DNA of 64,000 nt from positions 1,480,356-1,544,355 of the forward strand of contig PTEX01000192.1 in the NCBI GenBank assembly GCA_003342815.1. The letters run 5' to 3'. The position numbers and the translations under genes were made by a program. Below are positions 28,601 to 42,176 of the stretch, one piece after another (positions within the stretch are counted from its first letter, which is position 1; every line of letters begins with the position of its first letter). The stretch comes from Eudromia elegans. Taxonomy: Eukaryota; Chordata; Aves; Tinamiformes; Tinamidae. The notes beneath the pieces were generated by a model. That model had not been told where the DNA came from. It ran no database searches and worked only from the letters and a program-made list of their open reading frames with translations.

Positions 28601-31139
28601 AACCAATTTTGACAGGCTGTGTGTGGAAATGGTTGGCCCGTTAAACCTTTCAGAAATGCACATGAATAGCCTGGAGTATCTGAATGTGTGAATGTGGGAA
28701 GTACAGAGCTCCCCTGACATGAAAGTGTAAAAATCAAATTCTGCTTTACAGACACAAAACCAGACGCAAAACATGAAGATTAAATAAACCTGCTGATTTA
28801 AAAGAAAAATTATCGCATAATTTTAGGCACAGAATGAAGACAGCCTTTCATAAAAACGTACATCTTTACCCTTTTTATAAAAGCAAAAACATCTTAGGAA
28901 GTTAGTTTGATAAAATGTAGGTGTAGTAAACACAGACCCCAAGACCTTAATGAAGCTAAGTGAGAATCAAACTCTTTTAGCCTTAAGCAGATATTCCAAA
29001 ACAGCTTTAATAAATGAAACAGAAGGCAAAAATCTGGCAAAAAGCCACCCAAATCTCACTCCCAGAACACCCGGCATGTGGATGCTGGATGGTGGCTCAC
29101 TCCATTGCAGGGCTCTTGCCTCCTTCTGCAATGAAATCCCACAGGGATGACAGAAGGGAGCCACCTGGACATACCTTCCTCAATGGACAAGCTCCCTGGC
29201 TGCCCCACAGCGCTCAGAGGTTGTTTTTCAGCCCTTGCACTGATGTACGATAGAAACTGGCTGCTACAACCAATGCAAATGATGGAAAATTCAGGGGGCT
29301 CAATACAGGAGGAATAGGTGAGATTACCTGGAATGGGTCATGTAGGAGCTAACAGAGCTCAGAATAAGCGATCAGTACAGATCTGCTGTTTAAGAGTTCC
29401 AAGGTTCAGTACCACTGAAATGTACAAGTTGCCTAAAGTGAAAATTATTGATTTGAAATTCTTTCTAAAACAATACTAAGCTAGAAATTCAAAACATGGG
29501 AAAAAGTTAAACATCTCAGAAATAGAAACAGGAAGGACCACGACTTTCGAAAGCACATGTATTTTCTTTAAGTATTATCATTACTGTATATCACACTATG
29601 TGTTATTTCTTATTAGCAAACAAAGTTCCACAAAGACAGTTAATGACAAAGAGGAATACCAATGTCCTTATGCAAATCCCAAGATATTTTAAGGATACAC
29701 TTTCAAAAGACATTTTTTGAGTATTTTAAATATTTGTCATTTTGCAAACATTTTTCACACAATCCTGATGTCTATGTCAAATGGGGCACATCTGGTTTGT
29801 CCCTGAAGTACCTCTACAGGAGACTTAAGTATTTTTGGAGGAACACAGGGAGTTTTTGCGTAAATATTACTCTGTTATGCTCATGCAATACGGTCTAATG
29901 TTGGATTCACCTGACCTTTGGAAACCCATTCCAGAACAAAACGGACTATTAGTATCAATCACTTCTTAAGAGTTAACTTGCATCTGTAACGCCACAGAGT
30001 GTGTATTTCTGCAGAACAGCTCTCCACCACAGGATGTGGGTTCTTTTTTTCCACCTAGCTGCTGCTCCACAGCAACACACAGCGAGTCGTTCCTACTGTG
30101 ATTTCTGCAGGATCTCAAAGGTACCGCGTGGCAAATGGTAAACGGTGCCTCTGCATATCAAGAAGGAACATTTCTGCACCCGTAGGCACCTGCCCCGTGC
30201 AGACCTGCCATCCCAACCCCATCTGCATGCACAAAGCACCGCTGCATCCGACTCCCCTCCCCTGAGATACACACGTAAAATCCACACCCAAGCTCATGGT
30301 CTAACACTGGGGATCAAACCACTATTGTTAAGTGAACGTGGATGCTGGGCAAAAAGCCAGTATCTATTGTTTTGAATCTTATTTTCTTAGAATAACGTTG
30401 TAAAATATATACATATAGTTTCAACTATAACACAGATAGGGATTATTTCAACCACCAGTGAATTACATCCTTTTCTGCTGTGCAATATATCTTATGTTTA
30501 GCTGCGTGCACTACTCAACAGCTTAACCCATGGCATGCCAGCTTCTTAAGAACTGTTTTCTACACAGTGTTCCCTACTACCCCTCATCCTGTGCTTCTTT
30601 TTGCTTCCCTTTCAGATCTTTGTAGACTTCCCACTATACCCTCCTTCGTTTCCATCACCCCTTTGCTGTCTTTTTTTACATCAGGAATAACAGACTCATG
30701 GATCTGGCCTTCATCTGCTATTTCAGAAACTGCAAAATCCACCTCTTCTGTGAAACCCCGTTACAGTATGTGCCATTTTCTACTCTTTCCAATATTGTAT
30801 CCATGCCACACTATTTGTCCATGCACAAATACTATACTATTTGGCAGGGATTTCCATAACCTGTTTTGCCCGCACTGTTGTTTTGTAAACTGCCAAGTAC
30901 ATCTGCATTACTATGTAAATAAACAACAGTAACAAAATCCAGATGAAACCTCACAGAAAACGCAGGTAGCCAGAACGTAATTACCCAAACTGGAACCTGG
31001 CCAGGACGACAGGGCAAACGCCCTTAATCCTGTGGAAAGCACCAAGGGATCGTTAAGGCAGCCTGGATTATGCGCAGTCCCAACCGTGTAAATCCATACT
31101 GCACAGGAAATTCCACGGGCCCTCCAGAAGGAGCTTTGG

Positions 31140-31500
31140 CTCCTAATTATCCCAGGTACCTGTTACGGGTGCGGGTGCCTCTGGGGTGGTGGCTCCAGCC
31201 TGTGAGGGTCAGTGGAACGCAGCAGTTCCGTTCCGTTCATTGATCCCGTGGAACTCAGAACCAATGCTCCCACTCCCAGCAACGGTTTCAGGGAGCACTT
31301 CTGTCTCCTACAGCCAGCAACGCCGGGCTCGATACCCGCCAAGGCACCAACTTGGTTTCTTCGGTCAACAGGCACCCCGCACCCTGTCCAGGCTGGGCCA
31401 CGAGTGGACGATGCCCCTCAACGCTGCTGCGAGGTGACACGTCCAACGGCATCTCAGCCACGCAGGGCCTCTTGCAGGAGGCCTCCCGAGAACACTGCAT
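31140..31500. other. CpG-enriched intronic patch
   Basis: This block is visibly enriched in CpG relative to its flanks and is open in several frames on both strands, with no recognised protein. It resembles the other small GC-rich patches of this intron and could be a decayed island or regulatory element. Confidence 0.3.
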
Positions 31501-32268
31501 TCAAATTGACTTTCTGCTTTTTATTACCACTCAATTCCCATTTTCTACTGCCATGCAGCTGAGTTCTACCACTTTTTTCTACCCTACAGCACGTGCACAG
31601 CACATCCTTCCCCATCCACAGGTCTCCCCAGAGCAGATGCAATGGTGACCCCTTTAAAAGGCAACGCTGCCAGCTGCGTCCCCACAAGACACTTTGCCAC
31701 GTCTGGTTAGACAAGGCGCTTGTACGAGCTGCCCCCTCTCGAAAAATACTGGACACCTAAAAGCATCACGGCTCCATTTCCCTTCTCTTCACTGCCAAAT
31801 ATTAGTAGCTGCCACATTTCTCCTCTCCTTTTCTATTTCTAGATCACTGGATTTCTACTATTGCACAAAGTAGCACCTGAGGCTGAGAAAAGCAGTTTTG
31901 CTGCTGCTGAAAAAATAAAATATACATTTTTAAATTTTTTTCTGCATAGTTAGAGATTAAGCAATTTTGAGAATATTTTCAGAATTTTAGTTATTCAGAA
32001 CCATCTTAATATGTGGCAGTCACACTTGCAAACCACGTATGTTATGAAAATATTTAATACCATGTAGATTTCTAGTTACTCAACAAAACTCTCTATAAAA
32101 AGAGAACTGCCACAGATCATATTTATTTGCTACAGTGTGCATTTTATTTCTATTTAAACTCTGCAGGGAGAAAAAAAAAAGGAATAATATTATATAATAT
32201 TCTAAAACCATGACTTCACATTCTGTTTTCCTTTATATTGTTTATAACTTAAAAGACATGTTTGGAGC

Positions 32269-32315
32269 TTTTGTTTCCTTTGAAACAAAAAGCCTATTTT
32301 AAGAATAGGCTTTTT
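32269..32315. repeat. Two adjacent hairpins sharing an A-run
   Basis: TTTTGTTTC (32269-32277) pairs perfectly with GAAACAAAA (32282-32290) around a 4-nt loop. AAAAAGCCTATT (32287-32298) pairs perfectly with AATAGGCTTTTT (32304-32315) around a 5-nt loop. The two stems overlap in the A-run at 32287-32290, so they are mutually exclusive at that point. The second hairpin is followed by T residues, but this is eukaryotic intronic DNA, so a bacterial-type terminator reading does not apply. Confidence 0.85.
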
Positions 32316-35300
32316 ATTTCTCCTTCCTAAAGTGACATTTAAGTAATATAGTTTGGTTTATTGGCTTTTATCTATCCGAGAGTGTCCAATAGGCAGGTGA
32401 CCCGGCTGCTGTGTGCTCAAATAATCTAACTGCTAGATCAATAAATGCAGCAGGAATGAAGAAAATGGCTGCAAGCTTCTCCAAGCAAAAGATTAGAGAC
32501 TCAAAAGAAAGGACACGCTCTATTAGATTTTATTTTATGCTTCAAAGGAAATAAAACTGTTCAGTTAAAAAAAGAATCCATGTCTGCCCCAAAGAAATAA
32601 TACAGTATTATTCTAATATATGGTTACTAAACAATGTATGTTTATTGTCAAAATCAAAGCACATTTTGCCAGGCTTGCACTCAATAACCTCATTCAAGGA
32701 AAAGCAGTCTCTGCTCAGGAAGCACAATGGCGCGAGGATCTGGTCCAACGTGAACTGTGGTTTCACGCGTGAGGATAATGAATGTTCGTTTAAAGCAACG
32801 TTCCTTCAATTCCTGATTTTTCATGTAATCCATGAGGCCTGGAACATGTGCACGGGCGCTCACTCCTCCTTCTCTCTGCCACTCGTACACAGACACTTCA
32901 TTACACATTCACATTCAGGAGAAAATTTCTATGAGTGTAAACTAATATTGCTCCGCTAAGGCCACGGGGGCTGTGCCACATGATTTTAACACAGAAACAC
33001 CCTTCTCTCACACTCATTTTGAGGTGTAAGCCTGGACTTTCCACCTAATGCACCCTTCTTGCCAAACTCTTTCCTTGCTTTTCCATATGCATTTCCCAGC
33101 TCTTACTTGCACTCCACAGACATCCACTATGGCCTTCACTAACCCTCAGCGCAGGCGCTCATCCCTCTGTCAAATCCTGCAGGAACGGGAAGGCCTCATA
33201 CAGGAGGAGACTCCAGGTAAGTGGCAGTGCAAAGCATCCGCGGACAACAAAAGACCCAAAAAGGATTAAACTTTAACATCAGCTAAAACGTTCACTAAAC
33301 AGAACTCAAAATATTTAAAACAGTTTTGGAGCAAACAAATGTTTACAAAGAAATGCAAGAACTGAGATCTCACGACCATTGCTCAGACTCTAATAAGGGG
33401 CAAAGTATCCTCGAGGTTCCCGCAGCAGAACATCGGGTGAAGGGCGGCACCTTCCAAGGACACACCTGAGGTTGACAGCAGCTGGAGAAGAGCTCTGGAT
33501 TATGCGACATACGAGACTGACCCAGAACGGCACTGCTCATGTAAGAGAAGCCCGGTGGACAGTTGGACACCATCCCTCCCCACCGCAGCTGCTCCTTCAC
33601 CAGCTCAGCACAGCGAATGCTGTTCCACTTCTCTGCTCCTTGATGCACCCCTGCTCAACACCTCCGCTCCATCAAATTACTGTTGATATTTTCCAGTATT
33701 TCCTCTGCCACCATGAAGAAGAAAACTCTCCTTATTGAAAGCTCATGTCTTCAGAAGCTAATGATATGTTACGGTCCCATGCAGACCGTCTGTAAATGTG
33801 TTACTTCTACAAAACTCTTTCATAATATTCAGATAAAGCAGCCAACACAGATTAGAAAACCTAATGAAACCATCATATAGAGGTACTTGAATGATAGTCC
33901 ACATTTCCTAGAAGGAATAACTTCAATTACAAGAGGCCACCTCATGTCAGGAATGAGAAAGAAGAGCACGGTTGCAATCCGGACACTCGGTAAAGCAGCC
34001 TTCTGAGGGAGCAGGAAAATGAAGAATCTCTTTTCTGCAACCAATACTGTAAGACTATTTACTTCAGTTCAACGCAGGAAGCTACAAAATGGAAAGATTC
34101 AGTAACTAGATTGGGAGGATTAGTGGTGCTTTTTCTTTTCCGACAAAGTAATTCTGAAATGCTCCTAGGTACACAGCTGTGCTAGCTGAACTGCAACCCC
34201 TCATTCAAAAAGAAATCAACTAGTCCTGTTGTTTTAATATAACAATATTTTAATACTGATCAAAAGGTCAGCTTACGTGAATTACCATAAAACGAGTACA
34301 TCTCCTCACACCCTGCCCCTCAGTTAACCACCATAAGAAGTTTTCAGAAAGCTGTTTTCACTGATGCAAGTTACTAAATTCTCCGTTTTTATTCAGAAAC
34401 GTTGGTATCAATGCCAGATTATTCAATACACCACAAAGTAAGATAATTCAGGGGTACCCTATTACCTTCAAGCATCTGCTTGCACAAACAGCAAGACTGA
34501 CAAAAATACCCAGTTTCCTGAGAAAAGGTTCTTAGAAACCTCTTAGGAATGTTCTAAAACCTCAACTCTGTTTGTATAAAGCCAAAACTGGTGTCAATAG
34601 GGTTGCTGTGAAAACAACCTTTGCTTTAGGAAAGAGTTATACTGAGATTTTTGAACTGTGCAACAAAGAAGGAGTATAAGCTCAAGGCAAGGCAAATGTT
34701 CCTCTTCCTAAGCGCCTCCTTGCACAGGACACGCAGTATTAGTCTGTCTACATTTAGCAGGTAAATGGTAATGAACGGGATAAATTAAGGCTATCTTGGG
34801 AATATGCAATTTTTAGTATAAGTTTTGAGACAAAAAGAACCATAAAATCACTTGAGAATTAAACTTGCTTTCTCATAACTGATTTATGTAATTTAAAAAC
34901 TACACTAAAATTCTAATTTTCTTGGGTTTTGTTTCTTGGGTCTTAGTTTTCATAATGTTGAAACAAATCTTTAGTGTGATAGTTGTATCAACTGTCCCAG
35001 TAAGAATTAGTATGTTTCTTCTTTAACCAGTTCCCTTTATTTACAATTCAGCCTTTCTATAACTAACATTCAGGTTGTAAGATATGCAGAAAAAAATTAA
35101 AAGTCACTAATAGAAAAATACGCAAGTTATCCATGTTCTTTCTGTTCTTTTCATGGTACTGTAGGTTCTTTCATAGACCAAGTGACAAGTAGGAAGCCTA
35201 ACTTCAGTGGCAACAACCACAAATTTAAGATGTACAAAAACCTTTTCAGAACAACAGTAATCAAACTGTTCATATTTAAAACACATGAAAAATGCCTGTA

Positions 35301-38300
35301 TAACATTGAATATTCCAGTAAAAGTATTTAAAATATCCTCTTTTATAAAATTATACAGAACAAAAAAAAGCAACTCAGTTCTTCCTTGAATACTGGAGTT
35401 CTACATAGCTGTTCAATCAAAAATATATTTTATGAAAAATGAACTTTATTCATCAGGATGTTGCAAGTCCTACCTACTTTTCCTGTTTGTCTAAAAGTCT
35501 ATTAGCAGCATCACGGTATAAATTTATTAAGTGCTGGTATGACCAAGGTCTCTATAATTACATTAATATTAACCTGTGGTAACAGTGAATTTTCTGCAGT
35601 GCATCATCACTAGCAGTTCTTAGTGAGCTTTGATTACATTCTACCAAGAGCAATTTTTTTGCATTAGTTTTGTACAACTTTGAACCTGACTCTTAAGTAA
35701 TTAGTTGAGGAAAAGGGAATATGGAAAAACACGATGTTTAAACTTGTTCCAACTGAGGAAAATGCAAGCTCAGAAGATATTGATCCTCAAAACTACCAAC
35801 AAGATTAAAAGGAAAATCTTAAAAAAACAAGAATCCATCATTCAGAGGTAATATTTATACCTTTACTTGTGCATGTAAGCACAGACTTTGTTATTTTACC
35901 AAGCCCTAACCTCCCTTTCAGAAGTTTTCCTTTATGGAAATGAGGGTAACAATAAAGTACAAATTTACAGTGCAAGCTTGCCTGTTCTTTGGTTTCTGAC
36001 TTGAGGAACATCCTTATTTGTTATCAGGTATTTACAGTGAGCCCTCTGATCCTAAATGCAGAAACACTGTGACATTTCACAAAAAAAAAATAGTTTGCTG
36101 TCTTTACCTGTCTTTTTAAAGATCAGCTAATACTGCCATGCTGCAAGTGCCCAAGATCCAAGTATCAAAAGCCAGTCTCCAAATGCCATTTTTGAGTATA
36201 AAAAACCCTGCAGACCACCACAGCCTGTAACTAAAAAGTGAGTTACCTATTAAGACCATACACCATGTGTCGTATTTATTTTAAAATACACCAACAAGGA
36301 CAAGAAGCATAAGGAAACTGAGAGGCAAACAGCAATAATTCAAACTATTCTTCTTCTAAATTAGTAGAGCTCAAATTTTTAGTATCTTCTTATGGATGGA
36401 AACAAATCAAGAGCAAGACTTGCATGCAAAAAATCCAGTTTGTGGATGGGCATTACTGGTATTTTTGTAGGTAGGCCTGACATCATCTAGTAGTCAATAC
36501 ATACATTTTAGCACTTCAGATTTCACTTTCTCTAAGGCTAAAATTATTTGTGAGAACTCTTAAGTATATTAGAAATGAGAGCTGCATGAAGTACCATAAT
36601 CACTGGTCTACAATTTTTATTCTGTCATTTTTGCAATATTCAGGAAGTCTCATTGTCAGCATACTGGCATTTTACTTATAATTGTTAGTATTTTTGTCAT
36701 TTTGAAATTATTAATATTAAGCCTGTCATTTTATCCAATAATGTATTTTAATGTATTATATATCTCCACTCATTCACAGTAGAAGTTTCCCTATTTTTGT
36801 GAAGTGGTAAATGACAGAGAGAAAGAGATCGGAAGAAAACCAAAAACAGTGTCTTTAAAATTCCCAGTAACTTCACTTTGGATTTATCTATATGGTACGA
36901 TAGAGTCTGGCTCTGAAGCAATATTATTAAAGCTGGCTGGCCTAAAATTAGACCCCATGAGTTTTAATTTGGGTTCACGAACGTGTCACAGTGTCTCACC
37001 ACCGTGTCCATCGCAGCCTCTCCACAAAAGTAAAGAACAACTGTTCTTGTCAGGAGTGGATAAAAACACAGACACATAAAAAGATTTATCAAATCTTATT
37101 AAAAACATAAGGAAAATCTACTTTTAACCCTGCACAGTTTTATGACTCAAGTTAGTCTACCCTTTAGCAGCTTGTATGCTTCAAGAAACTGGTTACAACT
37201 TCCTTACATAAATATGTATCAAATCAAGCACAATTGTACATGCTTTGACTTTATATATTTAATGAAATGTCATTGTTAAATTGAATAAAGAGTAGTTTAC
37301 TTTTTAAACAAAAATAATGGTAAAAATCTATTCTAGACATTTTTGTTGTTGTTTGAGGTAAAACTCGACAAAACGAAAAAGATTCTTCATTTAATTCAAT
37401 ATTCATGGGTTTAGCCAAGCACAAAAATAATACACCCAAGCCCACAATTCAGTCTTGCTTATTAACTCAATGGCAGATATTGGTTTAAGTAGATGATAAA
37501 ATTATGCTTAAAAACTAAAATTGAAAATTCTGAAAAACCGGCTTGACACAGCCCTGATCCTGTAGAGACGCACGCAGATAAACCTCTGAGATCAAAGAGC
37601 TGTGGGCACTGCAGGAGTTCACACATTCAGGCTAGGGGCCACCACGTTTACTATACTGTACACAGCCCTCTGGTGCCAATCGATCAACTCCCGGTTACCT
37701 GCACTACAACCAGGAAAGAATATTTAGAATTTTGTTTGTTTTCATTTGGCAGGGGAGACAAACATTAGACTTTTTAAATAGAAATGTAATTTTTATTTTG
37801 AAAGATATTTTGCACACTTCGCTTTTTGCGTAGATTGCAGAACATACTTTCACCACTATTGAGTTTGCTTCTTTTAAATAACTGTCTTTGCAGTTAAAAA
37901 CTTCTTTTTTAAAAAAAAAAAAAGTTAACTTATTAAGAAATTCCTGCAAAATTGAATCATTCCCTCATCTTATAAACCACTTATTTTACAGGCAATATTC
38001 TCCCAACTGGCAGATTAAACTTTAGAACAATAACCCAATTATGAGCTAAATTTACATCCAAGTGATCAAAAATCACCCAGAACCTGACAAGAACCATCTT
38101 TGTTCACAACGCTTAGCACAAGCAGCACTGACAGACTAAAATGTACGAGCTACATAAAAGATGATATATGCTGCACTGCCCAACAAGCAAGGGCAGCACG
38201 CTCCAACTACTAAGGCAGTGAGCAGTTTTCACCACATTCGGGGACTTAAAAAAAAAATCTTCTAGAAAATGTACGGAGAAGAAGTATCTTCAGGTTTCAC

Positions 38301-41300
38301 GTTTATTTTATAGGTGAGTGTAGACACAACAAAGGAACACTAGCATGGCAGTTTTTAAACTGACAGATAATGAACATGATCGAGTATGAGAAAGCTCCAA
38401 AACAATCACTACATGAAGCATGGCTAAAATCCTATCACATGAAAGGAAAAAAAAAAAACAATTAAATCAGAGGTCGGAATTTTATATACACATATATATA
38501 AATACACATACTTAAGACACATACAGGAAATAATCTGCTCCAACAAATCCTACCAGCTCCTGCAAAAACCAACTCCCTTTGTCCCAACACAAACCACTTG
38601 ATTGGGTTGAGGAGAGTAAACTCATTACGCATCTGCACAGTAATCTGAGTAATGCACCATTTTGTGGCCAAGTTCATCATTACTACGATATATTTTGGAT
38701 AGATTAATGTTGTTTACAGCTTGACTTAGCAGTTGAGACAAGTTATCCATACAGAGACAAAAAAAATAAAATAAAAAAAAAATCCTTATTTTAATGACAC
38801 TTACACCACGCTGGATCTATTAAAAAAGCCAATATAAGAACACCAGAAATTTACACAACTCTTTAAAACACTATCTATTAAGACCTGCTGCTTCTTTTAT
38901 TTAAAAGATTTATCCCAAATAAGTTCTTTGCCTGACTTCAGTCCATACAGTACTAAATGCTCAGGAAAACTGAATATTCTGTACAAGTTTGTAATTATTA
39001 ATCCAAGATACAGGTATAAAATTTTAATGTTAGGTACTTAATTGCACAGCTACACTCCTAATTCCAAAAATTGCCCAAAGAGTCCAGAATGAGACAACAT
39101 TCTATCAAATCAGATTGTGCAGGCACTGGTGAACAGTCTTACATGCCCAAAATAATATAAAAAGAAATAAATAGATAAATAAAAGAATCTTAAACTGCTA
39201 GTTTTTATGTATTTCTTTCTGAAGTACGTCATCCTAGCTCGGAGAGAGCAGCTCACACACCCCAGCATTCCCCAAGCTGCAGCTCACTGATAAAATTGCA
39301 CAACAGTCTAGATGCAGCTTAAGTGACTTCAAGGTGAACTTGAGGCCAAATTCATTGCCCATCCACATCCCTGGTTTTCCTTCCAGGAGCACCACGTCAC
39401 TAACAGCACCCAGTAGGCTATATTTAATCTGCAAGGTGGAGAAGCCAAACTCCTCCACGGCCTTTTACTACCTCATTTGCTCTTGAGATGATGTTAGGTA
39501 GAAACAATGATCCATGTTTTTTCCCTGCAAGAGCCTCAAGTCTTTCCCGAACTGGTCCTTCTGCTCCACACTCTACTATCTACAAATTGGTATGGACATG
39601 CAGGAACAGGACTGCAGAAACAACCTAGCATTTACCTTGTGAGCATAGCTGTTATACCCATGAAATACTCCTGTACTGCTTGCACTCAGGAAGCGCAAAC
39701 CACGTATGTTATTAGTTCAATAATGCTCATGTTTTTCTGATATTTTAGGAACTGCTGCTCTGGCTCACTATATGTAACAGCTAAGAGACCCATGAAAAAT
39801 TTTAGTTCATAGCAACCAAATTCTTTTTTTTTTTCATATTTATATTTAAAAACAATATCCATAAGCACTTCTTCAGCTAAAAGCACCAGTCTAACTGCTA
39901 CGCTTTCAGCCCCTTGGACTTTTCCTATGCAATGGTGTGGATATGAGCACCCTCCAAACCACCACATTCATCTAACACGCAGTAACTTGTGTAGCTGTAA
40001 AAACCCAACCAGTCGCAATCCTGTGGACAAGCTCCGATAGCCCCGTAAAGGATGTCTATACCTAAAGAGGAATCAATTAACCAACACCAGTTTGATAACA
40101 CACATATAGAGAAACTTTATGCACAGGACTGGCCCGACTCTTTACATTTCTTCTCTGCACAAAGCACTTCTCTGGTCAGTCAGGGCTAGGAAGCCCCCGG
40201 AAAAACCCTCCTCTTAGCACAACACCAAAGTCTGAAGACCCCCACCAAACACACAAGCCGCCTTAGAGCTGACTTCTCGCCCAGATAACACCCACCACAA
40301 TATCCCACTTGGCGGCACAGTCATTTTCTAAGGGTAAAGGAGTCCTCCAACAGACCCACCCAGCCTTTGGGGCTAAACCTCCCACCTTGCATCAGCTGCA
40401 GGCACCTCTTCATGGTTCACAACCACCAACCCACAGGATGACCAACCAGTCACCAAGACAGCAATTCTTTTTCCCAATGAATAAACTAAAACTCACAATC
40501 TGAAAAATGAAGTGTACTCTGCTGCACCGAGAAAAAAAAAAAAGGGGCATTAAATAGAAATCCACAGAGGGAATTATTTTGAGGATACTTTCAATTCTGA
40601 ATGAAACAGCCAAAAGAGCAGCCAGCAAATGCTCTACTCCCCTAACGATATTTTGGTAGCATGCTTGGAATAGTCGGTAACAAAATTTACACACACATAT
40701 ATATTTAATGGGGAGGTGGCAGGTCCCTCGAGCTGCACGACGAGGGAAACTCAGGGGTCGGCAACCCGAACCAGGGGCATTTCCACTCCCACGCTGCCCC
40801 CAGCACCTGCCCCCGAGAGCACCGCCACGAACAGAGCAGCTGCCGCAGGGGACAGCAACAGAAGTGCCACAAAACCCAACAGGCCGGGGGCATTCCCCAT
40901 CTTTGGTCCTCGTCACTGCAGCGCGGTCTCCCCAAAACCCTTTTGCAACAAACACCATTATTGCCACAGCACTGAAACCGGGGTAAAGGGCCAGATTAGA
41001 GAATTTCAAACACATCAGCGCTAGATTGGGTAGGTTTTAAGGCCACTTCCTTTCCTCGAGAGCCCCCAAATCCCGTGTTCCTAAAGTTCTGCTTCAGGCT
41101 TTTAGGGAAAAAAAAAAAAAAAACCCACACTAAGAAAAGGGCTACTTCTCTTATTTTTCACGCCAAAGACGACCCGCATGGCCCCAAACGACGCTCAAAG
41201 TTTCCCAAGTTCCCAACAGGAGCGTTTTACAGGACTTCTCCCCGCAGACGCGGGGGGGACACGCGCCGCCACCTCTGCCCGCCAGAAACAAAACGCCGAG

Positions 41301-41796
41301 CGGAACAAAAAGCCGCGGGCACCGACGGCCTCGGGCGGCCGCCGCGGCAGAAAATGCCCGGCCGGGGGCCGCGATGCGCGCACAAGATGGGGGCGCGGGA
41401 GCAGCGGGGCCGGCGCAGGGCGGCCCGCGGCCTTGCGCTGCCAGCCGCGCTCCGAGGCCCGGGGGTGCCGCAGGCCGCGGCCCGCGGGGAAGGGCGGCCA
41501 TGGCCCCCCCTCCGTGCGGCGCGGCCGGCGGGGACCCGCCGCCTCGAGATGTTCCCCCTTCAGCGAGGGAGAAGGAGACGGAGCGTGAGGGAAGGCGGCG
41601 GCGCCAGGCCGGGCCGCGCCACACCCCGCGCGGCCTCGCCGCTCACGCGAGTCCCCGGCTCGGCCGCTGCCTGCAGGCCCGCGCCGCGCCGCCCGCCCAG
41701 GGCGGCATTTCCCGGGGCGCCCCCTTTTCCCCAGCCCATCCCCGGCCCCAGGGCGAGCAGAAACCGTCAGCCTCGTTCTTTCCTTTTTCCCTTTCC

Positions 41797-41819
41797 TTTT
41801 TTTTTTTTTTTTTTTTTTT
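41797..41819. repeat. Poly-T tract, 23 nt, inside CpG island
   Basis: An uninterrupted run of T splits the CpG island. Similar runs occur at 41972-41990 (A, 19 nt) and 42205-42221 (T, 17 nt), and an A-rich AATAAT tract lies at about 42253-42292. Read on the minus strand, these lie in the early part of the putative first intron. Confidence 0.95.
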
Positions 41820-42074
41820 CATCCCTGTAGCCGGAACCCGACAAGGGAAGGTGGAGAAACAAACAAAAAATTATACATATATAATCGCCCTTAATAATCA
41901 CACGCGCTCCGCTGCCGTCCCCTTCTCCTCCGCGATATCCAAGCAGGCTGCAAAATAATCCTTCCCACTCCAAAAAAAAAAAAAAAAAAAGAATTAAAAA
42001 AAAAATCCCGCCTTCCGTCCCCCCCCGTGTTTTTTTCCCCCAGCCTCGCACATTTTATTATTAATTATTATTGC

Positions 42075-42176
42075 TCCCCCCTCCCGATATGCCACCCGGG
42101 GGGCAGGATCGCCCCCTCCCCGCCTGCCTCCCCCGGCGCCCAGCCCTTCCCCTGCCCCCCATCCCCTCGGAACAGC
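42075..42176 (-). other. G-rich minus-strand tract with G-quadruplex potential
   Basis: The plus strand holds many C-runs of three to six bases here (for example at about 42075-42080, 42112-42116, 42118-42121, 42130-42134 and 42165-42170), so the minus strand, the sense strand of ZMYND11, is G-rich. The tract starts about 215 nt downstream of the putative exon-1 donor. G-rich early first introns are common in vertebrate genes and favour G-quadruplex and R-loop formation. Structure is inferred only from the run pattern. Confidence 0.6.

Larger units (their letters stand above)
15185..41219. other. Long intronic stretch with no recognised gene
   Basis: AT-rich DNA with scattered microsatellites and homopolymers. 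CpG-enriched patches occur at about 15400-15690, 22020-22260, 22670-22770 and 31140-31500. The 32-41 kb part is especially AT-rich. Open frames of up to 201 codons (for example minus strand 40410-41015, which enters the CpG island shoulder) have no family resemblance that I recognise. Confidence 0.6.

Noticed and set aside
32287-32315. Hairpin followed by T residues, like an intrinsic terminator
   Set aside because: The window is vertebrate genomic DNA; bacterial-type termination does not apply.
40410-41015. 201-codon minus-strand open frame at the island shoulder
   Set aside because: Mixed composition across AT- and GC-rich DNA with no motif and no splice evidence; consistent with chance.
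41075-41830. 251-codon plus-strand open frame, and overlapping long frames on both strands, in the CpG island
   Set aside because: Arg/Ala/Pro/Gly-rich with low-complexity tails and open in several frames at once, as expected from few stop codons in GC-rich DNA. No domain recognised.
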